The notes under the pieces: generated by a model
What the model was told of the DNA's origin: nothing
Databases searched by the model: none
What the model saw: only the letters and a program-made list of their open reading frames with translations
Assembly: GCA_002394305.1 (NCBI GenBank)
Contig: DGTM01000040.1
Location: 1-56,861 of the forward strand
Source of the DNA: Prevotellaceae bacterium UBA4336
GTDB lineage: Bacteria; Bacteroidota; Bacteroidia; Bacteroidales; Bacteroidaceae
Reading direction: 5' to 3'
DNA length: 56,861 bases
Program-made: the position numbers and the translations under genes
Shown here: positions 23,839 to 31,525 of the stretch, piece after piece
Layout of the letters: every line of letters starts with the position of its first letter
How positions within the stretch are numbered: position 1 is the first letter of the stretch

Positions 23839-24657
23839 ATGAAATATGTGTATTATTATATATGTATATTTCTGGTGTTCCTGTGCTCGGCTACGTGCCG
23901 GGCGCAGGACACTGCTTTGTTGATGGTACATTTCGGTACGACATACGATGAAACACGTGCGAAGACCATTGATGCTATCAACGAGAAGGCCGAGAAGGCA
24001 TTTTCTAATATGACCGTCCGTGAGGCCTATACCTCGCGTATCGTCATGAAGCGTCTGGCACAGCGAGGCGTCAAGAAGGACACGCCCATCGATGCGTTGC
24101 TCAAACTGCGTGCTGAGGGTATCAAGACGGTGAAGATACAACCTTCCTATATCATCGACGGCATCGAGATGGAGCGTCTGCGGAAGGATGTCGAGCAAGT
24201 ACACCCCTTCTTCGACAGCATTTGGGTGAGTACGCCGTTGCTTTATAGCGTAGAGGATGCCGAGAAGGTGTGTGAGGTGTTGGTGAACCGCCATTCGGCT
24301 GACGCCAAGAAACGCGAGCATGTGCTTTTCATCGGTCATGGGACAGAGGGTCCGGCTACGGCACTCTATAGTCAGATTGACTATATGCTGAGAGCTGGTG
24401 GTTACGACAACTACCACGTAGCTACCATTGAGGGCTATCCTACACAAGAGACGGCGCTGGCTCAGATCAAGGCGATGAAAGGCAAGAAGGTGACCTTGGT
24501 GCCGCTGCTCTTCGTGGCTGGTGATCATGCCAACAATGATATCTCCGTAGAATGGAAGGAAGCCCTCGAAAAGGAAGGCCTCACGGTTGACGTCCGTCTC
24601 GAAGGTCTGGGCGAAGTACTGGAGATTCAGGAATTGTATATCAAGAAAATCAAATAG
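23839..24657 (+). CDS. cbiK: Exported CbiK-type chelatase (second)
   Basis: 272 residues from the ATG at 23839 (a GTG one codon earlier is possible). A signal peptide ends near residue 22 (TCRAQ) with no lipobox at the cleavage site, so a soluble periplasmic protein is predicted. It keeps the CbiK motifs: ALLMVHFGTTYDETR, IQPSYIIDGIEME, GHGTEGPA (His167), VATIEGYP (Glu198) and GDHANND (His230); all three catalytic/metal positions are present, unlike the first copy. The product of a classical CbiK is cobalt-sirohydrochlorin. It is followed 5 bases later by the CobN-like gene. Confidence 0.86.
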   Translation: MKYVYYYICIFLVFLCSATCRAQDTALLMVHFGTTYDETRAKTIDAINEKAEKAFSNMTVREAYTSRIVMKRLAQRGVKKDTPIDALLKLRAEGIKTVKIQPSYIIDGIEMERLRKDVEQVHPFFDSIWVSTPLLYSVEDAEKVCEVLVNRHSADAKKREHVLFIGHGTEGPATALYSQIDYMLRAGGYDNYHVATIEGYPTQETALAQIKAMKGKKVTLVPLLFVAGDHANNDISVEWKEALEKEGLTVDVRLEGLGEVLEIQELYIKKIK

Positions 24658-24662
24658 TTGAA

Positions 24663-27600
24663 GTGACTCGTCGAAAGATTCTTGCAGTCGTTGGTGTGCT
24701 GGTGATATTGGCGATGGTCGGCATTGTCGCCTATCGTCACTTCATGGCACCCACACGCATCATCGTTGTGAATGCCCTGAAGGCCCAGCAGGCCGACCTA
24801 GTGTTAAGCAACGACCATCCGCAGATCAAAGTGGAATGTGTGGAGGCAGAGGAAATGAAGAGTCTCAAGGACTATGATGCCGTCATCATCTATGCCCGCC
24901 GTCTTTTCCTGACACCAGAACAGGAAGCAGAAGTGAAGCGCGTGGCCGAAAAAGGTGTTCCCGTCTATACCAAGACATTGCGTAGCAACGACTTCGTGGA
25001 GAGCCACAACCTCAATGAAGAGCAGATAGACACTTTACAAGAATACTTCGACAACGAGAACCGTCAGAACTTCCGCAACGGGCTTCGCTATCTGCGCCAT
25101 ATCGCCACACCTCAGCGCTGGGGCGACCAGACGTATAACAAGCCCATTGAGGTGCTGAAGGATATGTATTATCATCGTGAGTATGGCAAGTATTTCAAGA
25201 CTCACGACGAACTGACACAATACTTGAAAGAGCGAGGTATCTACCATGAAAGTGCACAGACATTAGCTCTGATATCAGGCATTACCTTCCCGATGGAGGG
25301 TAATCGTGAGCATATAGATACACTCATTACGATGCTCACGCAACGGGGATTCAACGTCTATCCAATGACCTGCTCAGGCAGGAAACGTGAGAAGATGCTC
25401 CATCAGTTGAAGCCCGACGCTGTGGTGTATATGGCGATGGGACGTTTGGGTAACGATACGTTGATTCAGTGGATGCAAGAAAAGAATGTCGCGCTGTTCT
25501 GTCCATTCCCTATGGCGATGACACATGAGGAATGGATGAACCAGGACATCCCGATGAGTAGTGGTTCGAAGAATGCACGCATCGTCATTCCTGAAATTGA
25601 TGGTGGTACGGCACCGTTTGCCATTGCCACGCAGAATTCTAACAAAGAAGGCTATCACATTAATACCGCTGAGACTGAACGGTGCGACATGCTGGTGGAA
25701 CATATCTGTCGCAGTATGTCGCTTCGTATGAAAAAGAATAGCGAAAAGCGTATTGCCATCGGTTACTTCAAACGTCCTGGCAAGGATGCGCTCTTGGCAA
25801 GTGGTATGGAGGTAATTCCTTCGATGTATAATCTGCTGAAACGGTTGCGGAAGGAGGGCTATGATGTCAATGGCTTGCCTTCTTCGCTCGAAGCTTTTAC
25901 AAAAGCCATTAAGACGGAAGGGCTTGTGCTTGGCTCATACGCCAAAGGGGCACAAGAGGAATATCTGAAAAAAGGTCATCCGTTATGGCTCAATCGTCAG
26001 CAGTATGAGCAATGGGCTAAGGAGTTGTTACCCGCAGAGAAATACCTGGAGGTGGTGAACCGTTATGGCGAGGCTCCTGGGTCACTATTGGCAAAGGGTG
26101 ACAGCATCGCCATTGCCTGTGTGCGCTATGGCAATGTATTGCTCTTCCCTCAGCCGCGTCCTGCTTTGGGCGATGATGACTTCAAGTTGGTGCATGGGGT
26201 CGAGGTGGCGCCGCCTCATAGTTATCTGGCACCTTATTTATATATGCAGAAGGGCTTCCAGGCTGATGCATTGATACATTTCGGCACGCATGGCAACCTG
26301 GAGTTTACCTCGGGACGCGATGCGGGTATGCGACCACAGGACTGGAGCCAGCAACTCATTGGTCCTACACCGCATTTCTATTACTATACCACCAGCAATA
26401 TCGGTGAGGCCATTATTGCCAAACGACGGTCGAATGCCGTTTTGCTGACCTATCTCACGCCACCCTACGCAGAGAGCGGTATGCGTCAGAAATACAACGC
26501 CCTGCATAACGACATCCACAAAGCCCTAAATATTGAAACAGTGGTAGCAAATTCTTCACTCTTCTTGGATTCTTTAGAACCAAGGCGCTCTTTTAGTGAG
26601 CGGAGCACTCTTCACTCTTCACTAAAAAAGCGTATCGTCAAAGAAGGCCTGCATCGGACGTTGAGTATCGACAGCATACTGAATAAGCCTCTTACCCATG
26701 AAGAGTTGGAACGTATCGACAGTCATGTGGAGGAGCTGATGAATGAGAAAATGCAGGGAGCCTACTACATCTTGGGGCAACCCTACACAGAGGAGCAGTT
26801 GAACCAGACGGCTCGTGCGATGAACAACGACGCCTCGCAATGGTCTCGCATCAAGCAACTGTTGGCAGCCTCCACGCAAGCGGAAATCGACAATATGCTT
26901 TGTGCGCTGAATGGTGGAACGATTGCGCCTGCCCCAGGCGGTGACCCCATCCTCAACGACAACGTGCTGCCGACGGGACGAAACATGTTCAGTATCAATC
27001 CTGATAACACCCCAGACCCACAGGCCTGGGAGGACGGCAAACGATTGGCTGAGCAGACTATCGCCAAGTACCGTCAGGAGCATGGAGAATATCCCCGTAA
27101 GGTAAGCTACACCTTTTGGGCAGGAGAATTCATCGCCACAGGTGGTGCTACCATTGCCCAGGCGTTATGGATGCTCGGCGTAGAGCCGGAAAGAGATAGA
27201 CAAGGACGAATCGGTGCTCTTCGGTTGGTGCCTGCCAAGGACTTGGGGCGTCCGCGTATTAATGTGATGGTGCAAATTAGCGGACAGTTGCGCGACATTG
27301 CCGACTCGCGTCTGAAACTGATTACAGAAGCAATTCAGATGGCCTCAGCAGCTGAGAAGGAGGACTCAAATTTCGTTCGCGAGGGAACGCTTGCTCAGGA
27401 AAAGGAACTTATTGAGAAAGGACTGACGCCCCAACGGGCCCGCGAACTTTCTACTTTGCGTGTCTTCGGCCCCGTGAACAATGGTTATAGAACGGGCATG
27501 ATGGACTATATTGAGCGGAGTGGTGCATGGAACGACAAGAGCGAACTCGTGGATGGCTACCTTAACAATATGTGTGCCGCCTATGGCGATGAGGCACATT

Positions 27601-28457
27601 GGGGAATGGCCCAGCGCGAACTCTTTGCAGCCGCCCTCCAAGAGACGGATGTTACCGTTCAACCTCGTCAGAGCAACACATGGGGACCGATTTCGTTGGA
27701 TCATGTCTATGAGTTTACGGGCGGTCTCTCAATGGCAGTCAAGACGCTCACCGGCAAAGAACCCGATGCGCTGATGGCCGACTATCGCAATCGCCAGAAC
27801 CGCAGGATTCAGGGCGTGAAGGAGGCTATCGACATTGAAGTGCGTACCACCTTGCTCAATCCCAATTTCGTACGTGAAAGGATGAAAGGCGACGAGGGAA
27901 CGGCTCAAATGTTTGGCGAGACCTTCAGGAACATCTTTGGTTGGAGCGTCACCCGGCAGTCTGTCCTCGACACTCAGATTTACGATGAACTCTACCAGAT
28001 GTACGTCACGGACGACCAGCAACTCGGCATCCGCGAATACTTCCAACAGAAGAATCCTGCTGCCTATCAGGCGATGACGGCCACGATGCTCGAGAGTGCA
28101 CGTAAAGGCTATTGGAGACCAACTGACACACAGCTCAAACAGACTGCCCAGCTTCATGCTGACGTGACAAGAGAGAGTGGGGCGGCCTGTACTGATTTTG
28201 TCTGCAACAACGCATCGCTGCAAAAGTTTGTTGAAGGAAATCTGTCTGCTGATGTCTGCCAGGGATATAGCCGTCAGATGTCATTGGTGAAAAGCGGACA
28301 GGCTAATGGCAAGGCAACAGTCCTGAAGAAACAAAGAATGAACGGAATGGGAGAACCGTCGTCAAGTCATACACCTGCTTGGCTGGCACTTGTCATCCTG
28401 GCGTTGCTTTTGGCGATGATTATCTACTTACGCAAGAGGAATGGAAATCGTCGCTGA
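24663..28457 (+). CDS. CobN/HmuS-like chelatase subunit anchored at both ends
   Basis: 1264 residues with a GTG start. An N-terminal membrane segment (residues 5-26) and a C-terminal one (about 1235-1256, then a basic tail) would place the large middle part in the periplasm. That part is CobN/magnesium-chelatase H-like: HFGTHGNLEFTSGRDAG, GGDPILNDNVLPTGRNM, FWAGEFIATGGATIAQALWMLG, FGPVNNGYRTGM. The cytoplasmic partners CobS/CobT are absent; instead an ExbB/MotA and a DUF2149 gene follow with overlap. This matches hmuS-hmuU-hmuV of Porphyromonas/Bacteroides, where HmuS acts on haem. Residues 630-654 include a translated 7-bp repeat. Substrate (corrinoid, sirohydrochlorin or haem) is open; the riboswitch favours corrinoid. 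Confidence 0.85.
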   Translation: MTRRKILAVVGVLVILAMVGIVAYRHFMAPTRIIVVNALKAQQADLVLSNDHPQIKVECVEAEEMKSLKDYDAVIIYARRLFLTPEQEAEVKRVAEKGVPVYTKTLRSNDFVESHNLNEEQIDTLQEYFDNENRQNFRNGLRYLRHIATPQRWGDQTYNKPIEVLKDMYYHREYGKYFKTHDELTQYLKERGIYHESAQTLALISGITFPMEGNREHIDTLITMLTQRGFNVYPMTCSGRKREKMLHQLKPDAVVYMAMGRLGNDTLIQWMQEKNVALFCPFPMAMTHEEWMNQDIPMSSGSKNARIVIPEIDGGTAPFAIATQNSNKEGYHINTAETERCDMLVEHICRSMSLRMKKNSEKRIAIGYFKRPGKDALLASGMEVIPSMYNLLKRLRKEGYDVNGLPSSLEAFTKAIKTEGLVLGSYAKGAQEEYLKKGHPLWLNRQQYEQWAKELLPAEKYLEVVNRYGEAPGSLLAKGDSIAIACVRYGNVLLFPQPRPALGDDDFKLVHGVEVAPPHSYLAPYLYMQKGFQADALIHFGTHGNLEFTSGRDAGMRPQDWSQQLIGPTPHFYYYTTSNIGEAIIAKRRSNAVLLTYLTPPYAESGMRQKYNALHNDIHKALNIETVVANSSLFLDSLEPRRSFSERSTLHSSLKKRIVKEGLHRTLSIDSILNKPLTHEELERIDSHVEELMNEKMQGAYYILGQPYTEEQLNQTARAMNNDASQWSRIKQLLAASTQAEIDNMLCALNGGTIAPAPGGDPILNDNVLPTGRNMFSINPDNTPDPQAWEDGKRLAEQTIAKYRQEHGEYPRKVSYTFWAGEFIATGGATIAQALWMLGVEPERDRQGRIGALRLVPAKDLGRPRINVMVQISGQLRDIADSRLKLITEAIQMASAAEKEDSNFVREGTLAQEKELIEKGLTPQRARELSTLRVFGPVNNGYRTGMMDYIERSGAWNDKSELVDGYLNNMCAAYGDEAHWGMAQRELFAAALQETDVTVQPRQSNTWGPISLDHVYEFTGGLSMAVKTLTGKEPDALMADYRNRQNRRIQGVKEAIDIEVRTTLLNPNFVRERMKGDEGTAQMFGETFRNIFGWSVTRQSVLDTQIYDELYQMYVTDDQQLGIREYFQQKNPAAYQAMTATMLESARKGYWRPTDTQLKQTAQLHADVTRESGAACTDFVCNNASLQKFVEGNLSADVCQGYSRQMSLVKSGQANGKATVLKKQRMNGMGEPSSSHTPAWLALVILALLLAMIIYLRKRNGNRR
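26552..26624 (+). repeat. TTCACTC heptamer blocks inside the cobN-like gene
   Basis: A short block (TCTTCACTCTTC, near 26553-26564) and a longer one of 2.7 units of CACTCTT (26606-26624), separated by about 40 bases, with TTTTAGTGA (26591-26599) mirrored by TCACTAAAA (26619-26627). The encoded residues 630-654 have no place in the CobN fold. Confidence 0.65.
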
Positions 28458-29496
28458 TACCCTTATCCTGTTGGTTGTGCTTCAGACAGCACTACGACTC
28501 AGCCAATGGTCTAACATCTGGCTGCGATTGGCGTATGTTGTTGTTGTTGGGACTATTGTATGGTGGTCAGTTAACTATGCGGCAGAACTGTCAAAACCAC
28601 AGATGGAAGGGTGGCTACACAATACCTCGATGCTACAGAGCATAGCCGTTGTATGTATCTTGGATGCGCTTATGAGTCGGCTTCGCTATTATCCAAGTTT
28701 GCTGATTCTGCCCGTAGCATTCTATGTGCTTTGTCAGATGCTCTTCACCTTAACAGGTGTCGGCTTCCAGACCACAGGACTGTTGTTAGCAGTCGCATTA
28801 GCAGTAATACTCCTATTATTATCAAGAGGAATGACGTGGCTGCTGCCGCAAAAGAGCGACCGCAATATCCTTCATACCATCATCACCATCTTGATCTGTC
28901 TGACGTGCTTAGTGGCTACCCAGCAAACGGTGATGGTTTATTCTGCAATCAATCAAAATATCATTATGGAATATATTTCAAGAGCCCTCTTCGGAATAGC
29001 TAACATCCTGCTTATTCCTGATGTCATCATGCTCATCATCATCTTCTTCAGGTCAATCATCCTGTTGATAACCACATCTATGCAGTATGCTAACAGAAGG
29101 AAAGACGGTTATGGTAGTCTCTACACCAAGTATCGCAACCTGTTGTATGCTAAGGAACCCAGTGAGGCATACGCCGACTATCTGGCTGCACAGATGGAGG
29201 CTGAGGCTGCGAAGGATGTGAACCTCTCGCGACTGTTGACCAAATTAGGGCCTGTGCTCGGCCTCATCGGTACACTTATCAGTATGTCCCCAGCACTAGT
29301 TGGTCTGTCTACGGGCGACATCTCTGGCATGGCCTATAACATGCAAGTGGTGTTCTCGGCTACGGTCGTCGGACTGGTCATCAGCGTTGTAGGTCTCTTT
29401 ACGCAGCAGTTGAAGTCGCGCTGGTATCAGCTGGACATCAGCCGATTGGAGTATGTGTCAAGCCAATATATTGAGAAGCATGAGAAGGAAACGTAG
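28441..29496 (+). CDS. MotA/TolQ/ExbB-family proton channel protein (HmuU-like)
   Basis: 351 residues, starting inside the end of the cobN-like gene (17-base overlap). At least six hydrophobic segments: an N-terminal module of about four (residues 1-135) and the MotA/ExbB core (LLTKLGPVLGLIGTLISMSPAL and VVFSATVVGLVISVVGLFTQQ), with a cytoplasmic loop between. Such proteins pass protons and drive a partner protein. The adjacent DUF2149 protein is the likely partner and the CobN-like protein the likely client. A separate TonB complex would serve the receptors, although a role in powering them cannot be excluded. Confidence 0.85.
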   Translation: MEIVADTLILLVVLQTALRLSQWSNIWLRLAYVVVVGTIVWWSVNYAAELSKPQMEGWLHNTSMLQSIAVVCILDALMSRLRYYPSLLILPVAFYVLCQMLFTLTGVGFQTTGLLLAVALAVILLLLSRGMTWLLPQKSDRNILHTIITILICLTCLVATQQTVMVYSAINQNIIMEYISRALFGIANILLIPDVIMLIIIFFRSIILLITTSMQYANRRKDGYGSLYTKYRNLLYAKEPSEAYADYLAAQMEAEAAKDVNLSRLLTKLGPVLGLIGTLISMSPALVGLSTGDISGMAYNMQVVFSATVVGLVISVVGLFTQQLKSRWYQLDISRLEYVSSQYIEKHEKET

Positions 29497-29812
29497 ATAC
29501 ACTTTGTTGACGGAGGACGACGGCGATCCGCTGAGCGTTGTGGTCAACCTATTCGATGTGGCGATGGTCTTCGCTGTGTCGTTGATGGTGGCAATGGTCA
29601 TGCATATGAATATGGCGGAGGTGTTTGGCAAGGAGGATTTTACTATCGTGAAAAATCCTGGCAAGGACAATATGGAAATCATCCAGAAGAAAGGGCGCGA
29701 GATAGAGACCTACAAGGCAAGCGGACAGACGCAAGGCGATGGAACCAGAGGCAAACGTCTCGGCACAGCTTATCAGTTGGAGGACGGACGTATTATTTAT
29801 GTGCCCGAATAA
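29480..29812 (+). CDS. DUF2149 protein (ExbD-like partner, HmuV-like)
   Basis: 110 residues from the ATG at 29480 (MRRKRRYTLL), overlapping the channel gene by 17 bases; an earlier in-frame codon would add nine residues. A basic start, DDGDPLSVVVNLFDVAMVF and one membrane segment (about residues 25-45) followed by a periplasmic tail ending in GRIIYVPE are typical of DUF2149, which accompanies ExbB/MotA-like proteins and CobN-like chelatases. It is the last gene before the cobB promoter and closes the chelatase operon. Confidence 0.85.
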   Translation: MRRKRRYTLLTEDDGDPLSVVVNLFDVAMVFAVSLMVAMVMHMNMAEVFGKEDFTIVKNPGKDNMEIIQKKGREIETYKASGQTQGDGTRGKRLGTAYQLEDGRIIYVPE

Positions 29813-29834
29813 GCATTATTTCAAAAAGTTTTAT

Positions 29835-29842
29835 TAACTTTG
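29835..29842 (+). promoter_or_regulatory. -7 box directly before cobB (possible leaderless start)
   Basis: TAACTTTG (29835-29842) fits TAnnTTTG but lies only four bases before the cobB ATG at 29847, so transcription would start at or within the first codon. No TTTG is found at the -33 distance. Either a leaderless mRNA or a chance match. Confidence 0.4.
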
Positions 29843-29846
29843 CAGC

Positions 29847-30500
29847 ATGAAGTCGGTATTTCTCATATCAGCACCCACCAGCGGCTCGGGCAAGACAACA
29901 ATTGCCCGGGGGCTGATGGGATTGCTCGTTAAGAAAGGATATCGCGTCCAGCCCTTCAAGTGCGGACCAGACTATATCGACACCAAGTTCCATGCGGCAG
30001 TCTGCGGTCGTCCGAGCATCAATCTCGACACGTTCATGGCCTCGCCTCAGCATGTCCGTGAACTCTTTGCCCATTATGGTGCAGATGCCGATGTGTGCAT
30101 CGTGGAGGGCATGATGGGGCTCTTCGACGGTTACGACCGCGAGCGTGGCTCGTCGTACGAAATAGCTCGCGAGCTCGGCATTCCCGTCGTGCTCGTGGTC
30201 GATGCGAAGAGTGCAGCCTATTCGATGGCGGCTCTGCTCTCGGGCTTCATCGGCTTCAGGAAGGATATCCGCATAGCTGGCGTCATCTTTAATAAGGTAG
30301 GGTCGGACAGACATGTGCAGATGCTTCGGCAGGTCTGCGAGGACTTGGACATCGAGTGTCTGGGATGTCTGCCGAAGTCTGCGTCCCTGGAACAAGGTTC
30401 GCGCTATCTTGGCCTCGACTTTTCCGAACTGCCCGACGACGAGGAACTTATCATGCAAATGGAGGAACATGTGTCATGGGAACATCTGCTAAGACTTTGA
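29847..30500 (+). CDS. cobB: Cobyrinic acid a,c-diamide synthase, ATPase part
   Basis: 217 residues. The P-loop SAPTSGSGKTTIARG at residues 8-22, FKCGPDYIDTKFH and EGMMGLFDGYD are the CbiA/CobB synthetase-domain motifs. The enzyme amidates carboxylates a and c of the corrin ring with glutamine and ATP. The frame ends at TGA 30500 in LLRL, exactly where CbiA normally continues into its glutaminase domain, which is here encoded in the -1 frame by the next, overlapping open frame. The total of both parts fits a full CbiA. This is either a frameshift that splits the gene or a two-subunit arrangement with coupled translation. Confidence 0.85.
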   Translation: MKSVFLISAPTSGSGKTTIARGLMGLLVKKGYRVQPFKCGPDYIDTKFHAAVCGRPSINLDTFMASPQHVRELFAHYGADADVCIVEGMMGLFDGYDRERGSSYEIARELGIPVVLVVDAKSAAYSMAALLSGFIGFRKDIRIAGVIFNKVGSDRHVQMLRQVCEDLDIECLGCLPKSASLEQGSRYLGLDFSELPDDEELIMQMEEHVSWEHLLRL

Positions 30501-31042
30501 TTGCTCGCAACCGCGAGTCGTTCTCGTTTCTTTACCAAGAGACGATAGACAGCCTGGGCGACGTTGCCTTCTTCGACCCCGAACAGGATGTACCCGACTT
30601 GGGCTGCATCGGTTTGCTCTACCTGCCTGGCGGCTATCCCGAGAAGCACCTGGAGGCTTTGGTGGCTAACGAAGCATGCCGCGAGGCTATCAAGACATTT
30701 GCCGAACAGGGAGGGCGGGTCGTGGCCGAGTGCGGCGGGATGATGTACCTCTGCCGGAGTATCGTTACCGACGAGGCTGAGTTCCCGATGTGCGGCGTAC
30801 TGCCGTATCGGATAACAGCCCGGAAGGCCGACCGCAAGCTCTCTTTGGGCTACCGTCGTTTTGTACTCGACGGCAAGGAGTATCGCGGACATGAGTTTCA
30901 TTATACCCAATTCCTTGGCAGGGCTCCCGAGTCTATCGTGCAGGTCTATAATGCCAAAGGCGAACCCGTCGACACGCCAGTGTTCAGATACAAAAACGTC
31001 TTGGCAAGCTATACACACCTGTATAAAAGGTTAAAAGGTTAA
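30476..31042 (+). CDS. cobB: Cobyrinic acid a,c-diamide synthase, glutaminase part
   Basis: 188 residues from the ATG at 30476, overlapping the ATPase part by 25 bases. LIARNRESFSFLYQETIDSLG is the CbiA linker, LYLPGGYPEKH the start of the class I amidotransferase, VVAECGGMMYLCRS holds the nucleophilic cysteine, and GHEFHYTQF the later histidine region. Because the linker motif begins only nine residues after this ATG, no CbiA sequence is missing between the two frames. The gene ends in an 8-bp tandem repeat (31025-31056), which encodes its last residues YKRLKG. Confidence 0.82.
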   Translation: MGTSAKTLIARNRESFSFLYQETIDSLGDVAFFDPEQDVPDLGCIGLLYLPGGYPEKHLEALVANEACREAIKTFAEQGGRVVAECGGMMYLCRSIVTDEAEFPMCGVLPYRITARKADRKLSLGYRRFVLDGKEYRGHEFHYTQFLGRAPESIVQVYNAKGEPVDTPVFRYKNVLASYTHLYKRLKG

Positions 31043-31056
31043 AAGGTGAAAAGGTG
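31025..31056 (+). repeat. AAAAGGTT/AAAAGGTG octamer repeat, four units
   Basis: Four 8-bp units cover the last codons of cobB, its stop and most of the gap before pduO. The same octamer is found in btuF and, on the other strand, in cbiB. Confidence 0.85.
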
Positions 31057-31063
31057 AAAAAAG

Positions 31064-31525
31064 ATGAAACAACTTTACACAAAGACCGGCGACAGCGGCG
31101 AGACCAGTCTTCGCAATGGTGTTCGCGTCAGCAAGAATGACCTGCGCATCGAGGCCAACGGAGAGATAGACATGCTCAACTCGCTTCTGGGATTGTTTGC
31201 CGAAGGGCATCCGCTCCTGACCGATATCCAACGCGAGCTGATGGTGGTGATGAGCCATGTGGCAACGCCCAAGGGGGAGGAGAATCCCCGGCCCTTGCAT
31301 GTCGACGAGCTCACGGAGCGAATGGAGCAAGCCATAGATGCTGCCCGTCAGCCCACAGGCTTTGTCGTGCCTCGCGGCATCGTTCATGTGGCCCGTGCCC
31401 AGTGTCGCACGGCCGAGCGCCGACTGTGGGAAGCGCATCGGCTTCATCCGCTCGACGAGGGTATCCTGAGAATGATAAACCGCCTTTCCGACTATCTGTT
31501 TGTATTAGCACGAGAAAAAGAATGA
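31064..31525 (+). CDS. pduO: PduO-type ATP:cob(I)alamin adenosyltransferase
   Basis: 153 residues, a short member of the family (usually about 185). It attaches the adenosyl group to cobalt. LYTKTGDSGETSL at the start is the ATP-binding motif of PduO/MMAB; IEANGEIDMLNSLLG and HVARAQCRTAERRLW are the other conserved helices. It lies 22 bases after cobB and its stop overlaps the cobQ ATG by four bases. Context in a de novo B12 operon indicates the CobO role of adenosylating cobyrinic acid diamide. Confidence 0.92.
   Translation: MKQLYTKTGDSGETSLRNGVRVSKNDLRIEANGEIDMLNSLLGLFAEGHPLLTDIQRELMVVMSHVATPKGEENPRPLHVDELTERMEQAIDAARQPTGFVVPRGIVHVARAQCRTAERRLWEAHRLHPLDEGILRMINRLSDYLFVLAREKE

Noticed and set aside
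22500..29800. Horizontal transfer of the chelatase genes on base composition
   Set aside because: The stretch looks more A/T-rich than 30-37 kb by eye, but no integrase, tRNA or border repeat is seen and I could not compute composition, so it is not claimed.
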